Source: Dictyophora rubrovolvata (taxonomy: Eukaryota > Basidiomycota > Agaricomycetes > Phallales > Phallaceae). From it: 64,000 nt of DNA. The DNA lies in assembly GCA_029959195.1 (NCBI GenBank), contig CP114125.1:310001-374000 (forward strand), written 5' to 3'. This document shows, piece after piece, positions 45,804 through 55,233 of the stretch. Within the stretch, counting starts at the first letter, position 1. Each line of letters starts with the position of its first letter. The translations under genes and the position numbers were made by a program. A model generated the notes under the pieces. It saw nothing but the letters and a program-made list of their open reading frames with translations, was not told where the DNA came from and ran no database searches.

Positions 45804-46941
45804 TTATTTGTTTGACCATCCATTACCATTACCGTCTCTTATGAATGCGTGGTTTATAGCTGCCTGTCTTTTCACCCTTCTTTGGGCTATCGGCAGATCG
45901 CCGTCTTCATCCATAGCGGCCTCACCGCCTCGCATAGGGTAAGATTTTTGGCGGCCCACCTGTCAATTGATTGCATCATGTTCCCCAAGCCTATATATGT
46001 ATATTGGAGACTTACTGATTTACTAACTCGGGGTGATGAGTTCGAAGCCCTACTTTGTAATTTCAGACATGTGGGCAGTGGCTATGACGAATAATTGGAA
46101 TTAACATACCGTGCTTGGTCAAGCAACGAAACCTTTTGTTCTACGGTTTCGGGAACGAAATTTGTTCCAAAATTGGGTTGAGGATAAGAAACTGGGGGGA
46201 CTGGGATGTTGGATTGCCAGCCGGGAGCGAGGGTGTTGGAGGTGGATGGAGGTGAGTGGAAATTAGCTGGAGTAGCTGCGTCTGCCAACAATTGCGTCAA
46301 AAAAACGATGGGGACGACGATTGATTTTTCACGTACTAGGTCGATGCGGAGTCCTGGAAGGCGTGTTATTTGCAAAGTTCGGAGGACGAGGGGGTCCTAT
46401 CATGCGCAACAATTTACAAGTGAACAAGGAAAAAAAAGAATTTTTGGGCGTACTTGTTTGGGGATTGTTGTTTTCAAACCCGGACTGATGGGCTGGGACC
46501 GTTTTTGGCGGTGTTTGATGTGAAAACACTTGTCTCTCCCGGGGCGGAAACGCGGCTCTGTCTGTTTCACCTGGAACGATGTTATAATTGAGAAAAATGC
46601 ATACCCAAAAAAAAAAAAATCGGCAAATACTTACCGACAATAAGATGGGGATCTGAATTGTAAAGGAAAGACCGGTCGTATCCCGGTGGTATAGTACTTT
46701 TCTTGATGGCCTTATTATAAGGTGGTAAAGAATTGATGTCACCTAATGTTGATACGTGTGGCCTTCGAGAGTACGAGGCCGATGGGGTCTGGGGATGGTG
46801 TTGAGAAGGGAGGGAATGGGATGGCCTGCCTACGGCTTTGTCGTCGAAGAAGCCCTCACATTCCTCAAAGGCCACATTTTCATAAGCCCACAAAGGAGTA
46901 TCATCAGAGTAGTAGTTGGTGTTTGAGTTTGTGTGAGGCAT
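45804..46941 (-). CDS. uncharacterised disordered protein, DYYSDDTPLWAYE family, copy B
   Basis: Paralog of the 38.4 kb gene. Exon 1 from ATG 46941 has NTNYYSDDTPLWAYENVAFEECEGFF and PPGYDRSFLYNSDPHLIVG. Further exons carry Pro/Ser/Asn-rich linker (SHQTPPKTVPAHQSG, NNTPSRTPHRPS) and VPETVEQKVSLLDQAR. Then RASNSSPRVSKS leads into a last exon with MDEDGDLPIAQRRVKRQAAINH, ending at TAA 45804-45806. All joins are in phase. Length is about 290 residues. The same conserved blocks as in copy A stand out from a fast-changing linker. No recognised domain; function unknown. The upstream region shares sequence with that of copy A, so the unit was duplicated with its promoter. Confidence 0.68.
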
Positions 46942-47660
46942 ATTCGTCGGATAGGATGTGTTGAGAATGTAAAGAAACGATATAAAAAGACGGGGTGTTA
47001 TGTTGGTTGTTTTTGACTGGAAGAGGCAGCGAGTTATATGTATGGAAGACGTACTTCCGTCCATAATGAAGATATTTAGTTCGGACTCATCTATTGTCTG
47101 GACGAAGAACGGAGCGCGAAGAATCGCGTCCGAAACATTGGGGAAGGGACGGGGTGTTATAGACGAGTCAGCGACGGACGCGCACCGTTTCTCAAAGTGA
47201 ATTCTGACGGTTGGACAAGATGGGTAACCGCCGCCAAAAGTTATTGAATGAACGTATCGAGCTTGTCTTTTGAAACTTATAATAAAGCTAAGAGTTTAGT
47301 GCAATTCCACCTTCCAAATCTGTTTGCGTGAATATTTGATGAATTTGATAGAAAAGGCATTGGGATGTAACATTAGAACAATTGCTTATACTTAGTAGAT
47401 TGCAGCGCAAAACAAAAATGCACACGAGACTATTCATCCGTCACACAAAAGAACTACGAAGAGCTGTGCAACGTAAAGCCCAAAATTACAATGACGGCTT
47501 TGATACCTGCAAGGATATTGAGTAATAATTGAACAGATCTTGTTGTATCTTCATCCGATACTAATACTATTCAGAAAATTAGCCTACATAATCAGTATCT
47601 TGCAAGTTGTTGCCTACACTTTATTCATAATTTGTAGTATTTATACACCGTAAAGTCATT
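46942..47660. other. intergenic, promoter side shared with 39.7 kb
   Basis: About 47070-47130 resembles 39730-39800. The rest, AT-rich, shows nothing recognisable. Confidence 0.45.
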
Positions 47661-49343
47661 TTACTGCCTCAAACCATTTAAAATTTGTTCGGCTTCCAGC
47701 CAATCGTTTGTCAAATCCGTAAAGGAAAAACCCTCATGGGGCCGCAGGTGTACCAAGGCTGCTTCCCTTAACATCGATTCCACAGCAAGAATCTTTATTG
47801 CTTTAAACGGGCGTCCCGCCTGTCGTCGAAAATCGGCATATCTGGAGACCATTTTGGCATATGACTCATCCAACTCGAACTCATCGTCAGGAATAATTTC
47901 TATCTCCAGTGTATGCAGAAAGGGGCAAAGGATCGTGCTGTTGTCACTCCGGAGGTCATCTTGCATGCATGTTGTGTCCGAGCTAGCATCAACTTCTGAA
48001 GAATGCAATCCGTCATCCAAGTTTGTTTGCGATGGAAGGGTTGGAATAGTACTCGGAGGCATCAGTGCCATCAAGAAAGATACACTTGGTGAATCGGACA
48101 CATCTGAATATTCACTCGGAATCCCATGGTCGATATGTAGATGTTCTAGATTTTCTAGTGAGGCAAACAGGTTCGTGAGCATCGTAGGGTTGAACGGACC
48201 ATGTCCTAAGCACAAGTACGTAATATCTGACAGCACAAACATTCGTAAGAAATCGGGGAGGTGGTCGACGGGTTCATGGATATTGTCAAATGTTGTTACG
48301 AATGATCGACCATTGATACGATTGATGAGCGACACATCCACCTTTTCTCTCGTAGAGAAAATGAGTGACAGTTGCGTATAATGTTGTTGTACAAGCAGCT
48401 GCGATAACGGTTCCACGCCGAATCTTTTTGGACGAAAGCCATCGATTTGAACATAAAATTCGATATTTTCAAGTGGAAAGTTGAGATACCGGAAAACAAA
48501 ATTTGCCGCAACGACTCCAGGACTACAGGAATGAGCTTGAAGAGAGAGCCGCCGTAGACGTGGCAAGTGAACCTGTCGCTCAGAGAAGAAGGAAACTGCA
48601 GATTCTTCACACGATGATGTAATACCAAGTATCCGAAGGTGTGGCGATAGTTCAAGAGCGTCGAGAAGGGCATCGCAGTGAACGAGCGTGGTGTGACATC
48701 CTTCAAGATGTATTTCGGACAAGTTTTGGAATAGAGAAGAAGACACAAGTCCCTGAAAACCTGGGGAAAGGCGTAGATATATATGTCTGAGACTAGGGGT
48801 GTTCCCAGAAAACAGCGTTTGAGGAAACTCTTCATCTGGAGCCAACTTCATCCCGAACACTTCAAGAGACAGGTATTCTAACCTTGGCGCAGGGTGTTTA
48901 AGACATGATAGGATTTGGTATACCAAGCGCTTCATTCCGTCGCGACGTGCAAAAACATCTACATCGAGTATTCGGAATCTGTGTGTCTCTTGCAGAACGG
49001 AAGCAAGCGCATGAGTATCCAACTTCTTGTCAACCATTTCAATGAACACGTCCAATGAAGCAGAACCAGAGCGAATAAGTAGTTCTTCCGTCTGACCTTT
49101 ATCGTTTGTCGGAATAACAAAGCATGTCCACATGGTTGGATCGGATAAAAGTGCCTTTCTCCATGAACGACAAACATGAGAGGCTTCGATGGGCGGGAGG
49201 CTTATTTCGCCCATAGTGTCACGAAGTGGAGAGAGAGAGTTACGTGTAATCGAGCATTGCACTATCCGTTTGAAGATTTCGTATGGAAGGCGATCAAGCA
49301 TTGGTGTGGGGAAAAGCCAGGGCTCACTGTCGGTCACCGGCAC
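47661..49343 (-). CDS. F-box domain protein with leucine-rich C-terminal region (copy 1)
   Basis: Single-exon gene of 560 residues. F-box at about 15-75: MLDRLPYEIFKRIVQ, then LPPIEASHVCRSWRKALLSDPTMWTCFVI, a signature common in mushroom F-box proteins. F-box proteins bind Skp1 and recruit substrates to SCF ubiquitin ligases. The rest is a long leucine-rich series (for example LRHIYLRLS, LSEIHLEGCH, LRILGI, LRRLSLQAH, ITYLCLGHG, LEHLHIDHG), and a C-terminal part (AGRPFKAIKILAVES, HLRPHEGFSFTDLT) shared with copy 2 at 60-61.7 kb. The target is unknown. Both copies keep full length, so they are likely functional. The family is expanding and decaying locally, since two or more dead relatives lie in the window. 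Confidence 0.88.
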   Translation of the reverse strand: MPVTDSEPWLFPTPMLDRLPYEIFKRIVQCSITRNSLSPLRDTMGEISLPPIEASHVCRSWRKALLSDPTMWTCFVIPTNDKGQTEELLIRSGSASLDVFIEMVDKKLDTHALASVLQETHRFRILDVDVFARRDGMKRLVYQILSCLKHPAPRLEYLSLEVFGMKLAPDEEFPQTLFSGNTPSLRHIYLRLSPGFQGLVSSSLFQNLSEIHLEGCHTTLVHCDALLDALELSPHLRILGITSSCEESAVSFFSERQVHLPRLRRLSLQAHSCSPGVVAANFVFRYLNFPLENIEFYVQIDGFRPKRFGVEPLSQLLVQQHYTQLSLIFSTREKVDVSLINRINGRSFVTTFDNIHEPVDHLPDFLRMFVLSDITYLCLGHGPFNPTMLTNLFASLENLEHLHIDHGIPSEYSDVSDSPSVSFLMALMPPSTIPTLPSQTNLDDGLHSSEVDASSDTTCMQDDLRSDNSTILCPFLHTLEIEIIPDDEFELDESYAKMVSRYADFRRQAGRPFKAIKILAVESMLREAALVHLRPHEGFSFTDLTNDWLEAEQILNGLRQ

Positions 49344-49439
49344 AAACCCGTCGATTCCATCTTGGGCTTATTTGTCGCTTTGGTGTTATTTGTTTGTATG
49401 TACGAGAAAATTTTTGACTCCGCCAGTGCATCTTAAATT

Positions 49440-49730
49440 CGGTGCCGAGACATGCAAGGATCACCTTTCGTTTCACTTTGTCAATTACAACCTTTTGGGA
49501 GTACCATTCGTATTTTTGTATGAGGCTTTGCTTAATGCGGCGAACAGAACAAAGCTCAACAAGGGAGTTCCAATTTCTCTTGGGTCATTGAGGCGAATGG
49601 ATTTAATTATGACTTTGAATCTGGTGCACGAGTCGGTTTACGTACATATTGGCAATGCGAGTACATGTTTCTACTTTAATAGGCATTTTTTGGCTAATTT
49701 TTTTTTGAAAGGAACTTTGCTGTCTGCTGA
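49440..49730 (+). pseudogene. aegerolysin remnant upstream of copy 2
   Basis: A frame running through GAETCKDHLSFH matches the VGAETIKNQI region of the remnant at 36.0-36.5 kb. At its 3' end, CFYFNRHF matches the intronic CLYFNKHF that follows the last coding codon in intact genes. The middle is not recognisable and the frame is broken. Confidence 0.5.
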
Positions 49731-49939
49731 AGCCTGTTGTTGTCCATTTGATCAAGGTACTTCTTTTTGTGACTTGGAAAACATGCGGGTTGATATGGTA
49801 GTAACCGATTTTTTAGGCATGGAGGTGCTAAATTGTCGATCCAGGACATCGTGATAGTTTTCCGTTGGAGAGAGGGTGTTGCGTTGATTTTGGGGGCGTA
49901 CATGGTGCCACAATTATTACGAAGCTGAAATCAGGCCAT

Positions 49940-50060
49940 CTGTTCCTATATGGCAGGCAGTGAGTTTGTTATGTTTAATGACTTGGCTGTCAAGTGTTAT
50001 GCCGTATTTGTGTGCAATTTTGATTGTTTTATTGTAGATTCCGGAAACACCGAGTATTGG
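49940..50060 (+). pseudogene. aegerolysin fragment (within duplicated block)
   Basis: Counterpart of 36690-36860: a GSEFVMF-like start, then TTTGTGTGCAATTTTGATTG and TTCCGGAAA. Short and frameshifted. Confidence 0.55.
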
Positions 50061-50361
50061 TTTAGTTTTTGTTTCCATTTTTGTAGGGATATGTTCATTG
50101 TCGCTTTCTTTCAATCGTGCACCCATGAAGTAGACCCAGGCAGGTAGGTCATTTCTCATCTAAAAACGCAGACGGTTATTGAGTTTCGTTGATTCTATCG
50201 CGGCATTTATTATTTGTAGACATCGGTATATATCTTCAAATCAGAGTCTGCCATTGCAAACCAGACAGCTTTCGCCGTGAAATCGCCTTTGTCTAACGTC
50301 TACATCTTTCGGCTCAAAGTTAATCTTTTCTCTCAGAGCTCTTACTGAACGTTAATACAAT

Positions 50362-50903
50362 ATGTCGGCCAAGCGCGTTACGACATACGATCTATGGGTA
50401 GCCTTTAATATCATAAATCAAAGCAAAACTCGGACTATCAGAATTGAAAATGCCTCTGTATCATATGGAAAATTCCATACTAAAGGTAAACAAGTTTGAA
50501 TTCGATGTATATCCCCTTCCTCTCATTTTGAAGGTTTGCAGGTAACAAAAACAAAGAGATTCCCGGGAGTCAAATCTCAAATACGGTGATCAAGCCTGGT
50601 GATCACTATATAATATATTCCTGCGGGCGTGATTGGTCACCTACTGGGACTACGGGTTCCTTTGACCTTGTCGATGCGACTGCCCACACTCACATTCTTG
50701 GGGTTGAATGGGACTGTCCTTACGGATCATCAAAGAACAAATTGTCCACCAAACGTTTCGATCCCTCTTGGTCTTGTGATATAATTGAATTCAATAGGAA
50801 TAGCCCTGCACTTGAGAATGGAAAAATTGTTTGCGCCTCCAAAGTGAGTATAAGCTGTCTCTACTTCAATGAGCATCTCTTATTTACGTTCCTTCATTAG
50901 TGA
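50362..50903 (+). CDS. aegerolysin family protein, copy 2
   Basis: Same three-exon layout as copy 1. Exon 1 from ATG 50362 has DLWVAFNIINQS and RIENASVSYGKF. Exon 2 has IKPGDHYIIYSCGRD, GTTGSFDLVD, VEWDCPYG and WSCDIIEFN. The last intron starts GTGAGT after ...CASK and its acceptor is followed at once by TGA 50901-50903. Length is about 145 residues, no signal peptide. Compared with copy 1, the usual DCPWG is DCPYG and the terminal part is slightly shorter. The unspliced alternative runs on 18 codons to TAG 50898-50900. It probably binds a membrane lipid, as known for the family; specificity cannot be read. A TATA box lies at 50227-50233. Confidence 0.86.
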
Positions 50904-51000
50904 GTAATCGTATGTTTATTGTTTCTGAGAAGCTTTCTTGTTGTGTAACGTCAATTTGACTAATACACTTCTTTTATTACTTGTTGTGATTTATAAAATA

Positions 51001-51689
51001 TGCGATATTGAATAACCGATGATTTGGGTCTAGACTGATTTACTGATTTCATATCACTGGTTACCTAGCTACGTTCGACTCTTCTGGAAGTGACTCGGAA
51101 CGATTATAATAACAGGCAGTGCTAGCGGTACAGTCAGAATCTGGTCCACGCGGCGAGACCTGACTTGCTACTATATCCTCACTCCGCACCTTGGCACCTC
51201 CGCTGGCGACATATTCTCACTCGCATATTCACCCACACTTAACACACTCTACTTTGACTGTCAAAACACCAGTTTACAATGGTACGGTCTATCAAAGTTG
51301 CCTCGTCATCGCGGTCAGCGTCGGACTCCAAGCGCGGAACCACCGCAACCACCACCATCACCACCACTACCACTAGACAACCACTGGGCGTCATTCGACC
51401 AAATAGACAGAGACGGAGACGGCGAAACCGGGGACACCGGTCTAGCACTTGACCGTAAAGAATGGCACTGCTATAACACTCCTCATCTCGGTTGTACCGT
51501 TCTCTCACCCGCTCAATCTCAATCCCAATCTGGGTCCACTCCAGCAATCCACTCTCCCCATGCGTCTTACATGCGCTTGTTCCGTACGCCGAGGAAATTT
51601 TTGGAAAGCTTCGGTCTAGTAATACTCTCAAACTTCAAAGTATGAAAACTCTTTCTTTTTTATCGGATACTTAAGAATCTATTTTTCAG
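51001..51689. other. region with an ACC/ACN trinucleotide run and unsupported frames
   Basis: 51340-51374 is a short imperfect CCA/ACC microsatellite. A + frame at 51298-51645 is open for 115 codons but Pro/Ser/Gln-rich and without a domain. It could be a 5' exon of the decayed gene that follows. Confidence 0.35.
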
Positions 51690-51890
51690 CTGGTTAGTAT
51701 TGATAGAATGGCGGGTTGGTGGTTGGGTAGTTTGGAAAGTCGATATTTCAAGATTCTTGGGAGAGCTGTGGAAGAAGAGTGGGGTGTTAAGCCTTTGCGG
51801 ATTAGAGAAGGAGGGGTACATGCCATTTTTGGAGAAGGAATTTGGATGTCCTGGGTTGCATTCACCTGTGGGACAAAGTTTGGTAATTTA
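51690..51890 (+). pseudogene. M20 family metallopeptidase fragment
   Basis: WWLGSLESRYFKILGRAVEEEWGVKPLRIREGG in one frame continues in the next frame with PFLEKEFGCPGLHSPVGQS. Both parts match successive conserved segments of M20 peptidases of the CNDP/Cys-Gly dipeptidase kind (EEWGV-PL-IREGG and FLEKEFGC--LH-P-GQS). The change of frame near 51816 and the loss of a few residues show that this is broken. The N-terminal metal-binding half of the enzyme and the end after GQS are absent nearby. Confidence 0.65.
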
Positions 51891-52090
51891 AAATGTTTGC
51901 ATTTGTTTGCTGCTTCCTTTCTTTTAGATGGATGGATGATTTTTTGTTTCTTCATTTTCATCAACGTCGGTATCAAGAGGCTGACTCGGAAGCCGTTGCG
52001 AAAGCGGAACCAAGGCGCCTGTCAAGGTTGAAGCTGAGTGCTGATGCGCTGATAAATTACATACCAATCCATAAAGAAATATCATTCAAG

Positions 52091-52619
52091 TGATATTGTA
52101 CCGTACCAGAAAAAAATAAAGCTAATTAATAGGTACATGTGTGATAAAGAGACTTGAGACTACATTCAAGTTGGACAAAGGAACGTACCTCACTCGAAGT
52201 AGTAAAGGCACCGGTTCGAATGAGGAGTAGACTCTGACACTGAAACTATCAATTATATCCTATTTATGAAGTGTCCGTGTATCTCAACAATCGTTTATTG
52301 ATTTCACACACAAATGCAAATCACGATGATGGCAAAACCCTTTCTCATTGGAAGGTTTTACATATTAATATTCACATCACGGTGCGGCCTCAACTTATTG
52401 ATTAAGGTGGTGGGCCTTGTAGCAATCCACATCACGCTCCGCTGAAAGCCTTGCTATTTCAATTTCAAGCGACACCCGAGCTCTAATGCACGATGCATGA
52501 TAATTGACATGGTTTGATCTGAATCATGACTCAAGTCTTATTTAAGCTCTTTGAATGTAAGGATTGCACCGAGGCCAATTACCCCAAGCCATAATCCCCC
52601 AATCATTTATCCTCTTTAT
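52091..52619. other. AT-rich intergenic
   Basis: Nothing recognised. Confidence 0.5.
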
Positions 52620-54324
52620 ATGAACAACACAAATAATACTGTAACTGCTATGACTGCGGAAATTATTCAAGAGGTTTATGAAAAGTATGTGTCTGATCTG
52701 TTTTACACCCGTCATTACATTTAATCTCCAGATTAGTTATGTTTTGAACTTGGTTACTTTCAGTTCAATGAGTGAGCAATCTGACATCTCGAAAAAAATC
52801 TTAAAAAGACAGCACACCTCCAGCAATTGTTTTCTATGCTACTTTGACAACATTCTCCAGAGAAACAGAGCTTATATGGTTCAGGCCATTCAGTTTGCCT
52901 ACACTATTGTACATTTTCGCCAGATATGGGACTTTGATATACCTAGGACTTACAATCTCAATAGACTTCATCTCAGTGAGTTTAATATGCATAGCCTTGG
53001 TACTAGCGAGCTCTCATTATTGTTATATCCAATTTCACTGAAGCTGGGGAGGTAAAATATCCTATTACACACTCAAGATTGACTGAAATAACAGAAACTT
53101 GAAGATCATGTAATATACTCGCTGATGTACAAAACATCATATCATTTTTGCCATATATTGGTGTTCAAGGTCTGTGTTCTATCATTTAATTATTTTGAAG
53201 GGATTTGTGTAATGGTTACATTAGGCTTATTGGTCATTCGAGCATATTCAATATGCCAAGGAAATAAAATCATGATTTCAGCCTTAGCCTTTGGTTATTT
53301 TCCTTATGTTAGTTTGGATTTGTATGGTAAGAATCTGATAATCATGAAGCTAATAATTATCTTACTCTTTGTTGGTAGGTATAATAACATTTCCTGGATG
53401 TAGTCCAAGGTTAGTAATTCATGCAGAATTTTCAGATTCCTCATGCACTAACAAACTTTGAAGCAATGCAACCACCAGTACGGCTCATGCTCATAATATC
53501 TGAGTGTTTAATTTAATTCATTCTAAATTTGCATGTGTCAGCCAAATTGGCCCTAGTTAACCTTATCGGTGAAATCATTGTCATTTCCACAGATGTATTT
53601 ATATTTGGCATTTGCATGTGGAAAGTCTGGGGCATATGGAGACTAAAATGCAACAATGGAATTCAAAGTAGTAGTACCCTCATTTCCGTGCTTCTTACAC
53701 AGAGTAAGTTTGTGCAAGTTTTAGTAGAAGGGTTATTGAGCAATTTGCAGGTATATTAAGATGTTGGTAGGCATTCAATATCTATACCAATCATCTCATA
53801 ATTTATCACCGCTTTACAAGCCTTGTTATCACCATTAATGTTGCTACTGCACCCATTCTATGGGTAAGCTTTTAGTCATATAAAGTGGAGACATATTTGA
53901 ACTGATTTTATCTAGCTTACCAGAGTGATTACTTTGTTCTCACACATCATGTTCATCAACTAAACCCCATTAGTCCTCCCAGTTTATAGTGTCACTGACT
54001 TATAATATTATGCAAAATGCGTGAGGTTGATGTTTCAGTTCATATCCTCAGTTATCACTAACCTATCACAAAAGTCTGTCAACAATTCTAGTGGCTGATT
54101 TCACTCTCGATCTTCGTCACCTTAATTCAGCCAAAATTGAAGCTAGCCAAATGTCTTTACCACCGCTTCAATTTTCAAATGTTCTTCAACATGTGCACCA
54201 ATCCTTCCTTGTGGAAATGGCCACTCCTGAAGAAAGAAATATGGAGCCGGAGGAAGCTGAAGACAATCATCTCGATAATTTACCTGGATCTACGGATGAC
54301 ATTCAAATTGCTGAGGTCTACTAG
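52620..54324 (+). CDS. DUF6533 multi-pass membrane protein
   Basis: Belongs to a membrane-protein family greatly expanded in mushrooms (DUF6533, PF20151), seven predicted spans, function unknown. The hallmark exon near 52840-52990 reads AIVFYATLTTFSRETELIWFRPFSLPTLLYIFARYGTLIYLGLTISIDFIS. Later exons carry FEGICVMVTLGLLVIRAYSICQ, then PGCSP, LALVNLIGEIIVISTDVFIFGICMWKVWGIWRL, STLISVLLTQ. The tail is ADFTLDLRHLNSA, acidic, ending IQIAEVY with TAG 54322-54324. Many AT-rich introns make exact joins uncertain, and the first exon (ATG 52620, MNNTNNTV) could not be joined in phase with certainty. It may be intact or a decaying copy. The locus is more AT-rich than its neighbours. Confidence 0.65.
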
Positions 54325-54780
54325 TAGAACATTTCCGTGTGTGATTTTTACTTGTTGGGTCAAATCGGTTGACAATTTATCTTAGCCTGTCATTGCGATT
54401 TTTTCGGGATGCTATCATTTGCCCCGGATATTTTCTTGTGCTTTCCTTATATATATTTCCTTCATTTACCCCATGCGTCGGTGTCGATGATCTTTCCCGA
54501 TGTGCCTCAGGCCTAGGCACTTCCCTTTTCATCAGATTGCCACTTCGTTCCTTATTATTTGAAAACTATTAGCTATTAGTAGACACATAATAGAACACAA
54601 ATTCATCTTTCTAAAACCGCCAAACATCCTGAAGCATCCGGCATTCGAGTTTTGTATTACGCACAAGTCATTTGTTCAGCGTTTTTGGGAAGTGTTGCAA
54701 GAGGCCGCAAGTATGAAGGTGCAGACTAGTAGTTTCGGTGTTATCCGAGTGATTGTGATTAGGCGTCAAGTCCCTTCGGG
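54325..54780. other. intergenic
   Basis: No feature recognised. Confidence 0.5.
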
Positions 54781-55227
54781 TTAAAATGTTCTAACAGAAC
54801 CACGAGACTCAACTCGGGAGTCGTTTGTTATTGTTTTTACATAAATTTGACATTCAAACTCGTCGCCCGTCGGCGACAACTTCCGACCACCGATAGCAGA
54901 CATCGCATTGAAGCCAGGCAGGTTCATCCTGCTTTTGTCGGGTCGCCTGTACCTCCCCCCAACTTGGTCTTGCGGACTTCTATTTCTTCCGCGTGGTGAA
55001 GCAGGCCCGGATCTGTAATCTCTATCCGAATCTATGTAATTTTGAACGTGCGACGGGTTGAGTCGAAGTTGTCCGGGTCAGGATTCGCTTGTCATCTCCG
55101 CCATTTTCGCCCAACGTTCTGCTCTAATTGAAGGGCGATCAAGATGCCTCGTCACTGGTTCCGATTGCAGCTTGGATTGAATTTCATCCGGCCTTACAGC
55201 TCCATCCAGTCGAAGTTTTGAACTCAT
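54781..55227 (-). pseudogene. reading frame of 148 codons interrupted by one TGA
   Basis: On minus, from ATG 55225-55227 (a second in-frame ATG lies at 55231-55233) to TAA 54781-54783, one frame stays open except for a single TGA at 55078-55080. Before it are SSKLRLDGAVRPDEIQSKLQ and RAERWAKMAEM; after it LRLNPSHVQNYIDSDRDYRS, GRNRSPQDQVGGRYRRPDKS and GFNAMSAIGGRKLSP. I do not recognise the family. No GT-AG intron covers the TGA. It may be a recent nonsense pseudogene, a fragment of a mobile element, or a sequence error. GC content is higher than in flanking DNA. Confidence 0.4.
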
Positions 55228-55233
55228 GTTCAT

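Larger units (their letters stand above)
49730..51000 (+). repeat. segmental duplication, copy 2 (aegerolysin cassette)
   Basis: Matches 36473-37830 (see that entry). The boundaries are approximate. Similarity continues past both stop codons (AAGAGCTTTCTTGTTGTGTAACGT shared). Confidence 0.8.

Noticed and set aside
47854-48835. Long frames on + and - inside the F-box gene (175 and 179 codons)
   Set aside because: Shadows of the 560-codon F-box gene in other frames.
51239-51631. Minus frame with a poly-Val run
   Set aside because: Antisense of the CCA/ACC repeat; the Val run is an artefact of the microsatellite.
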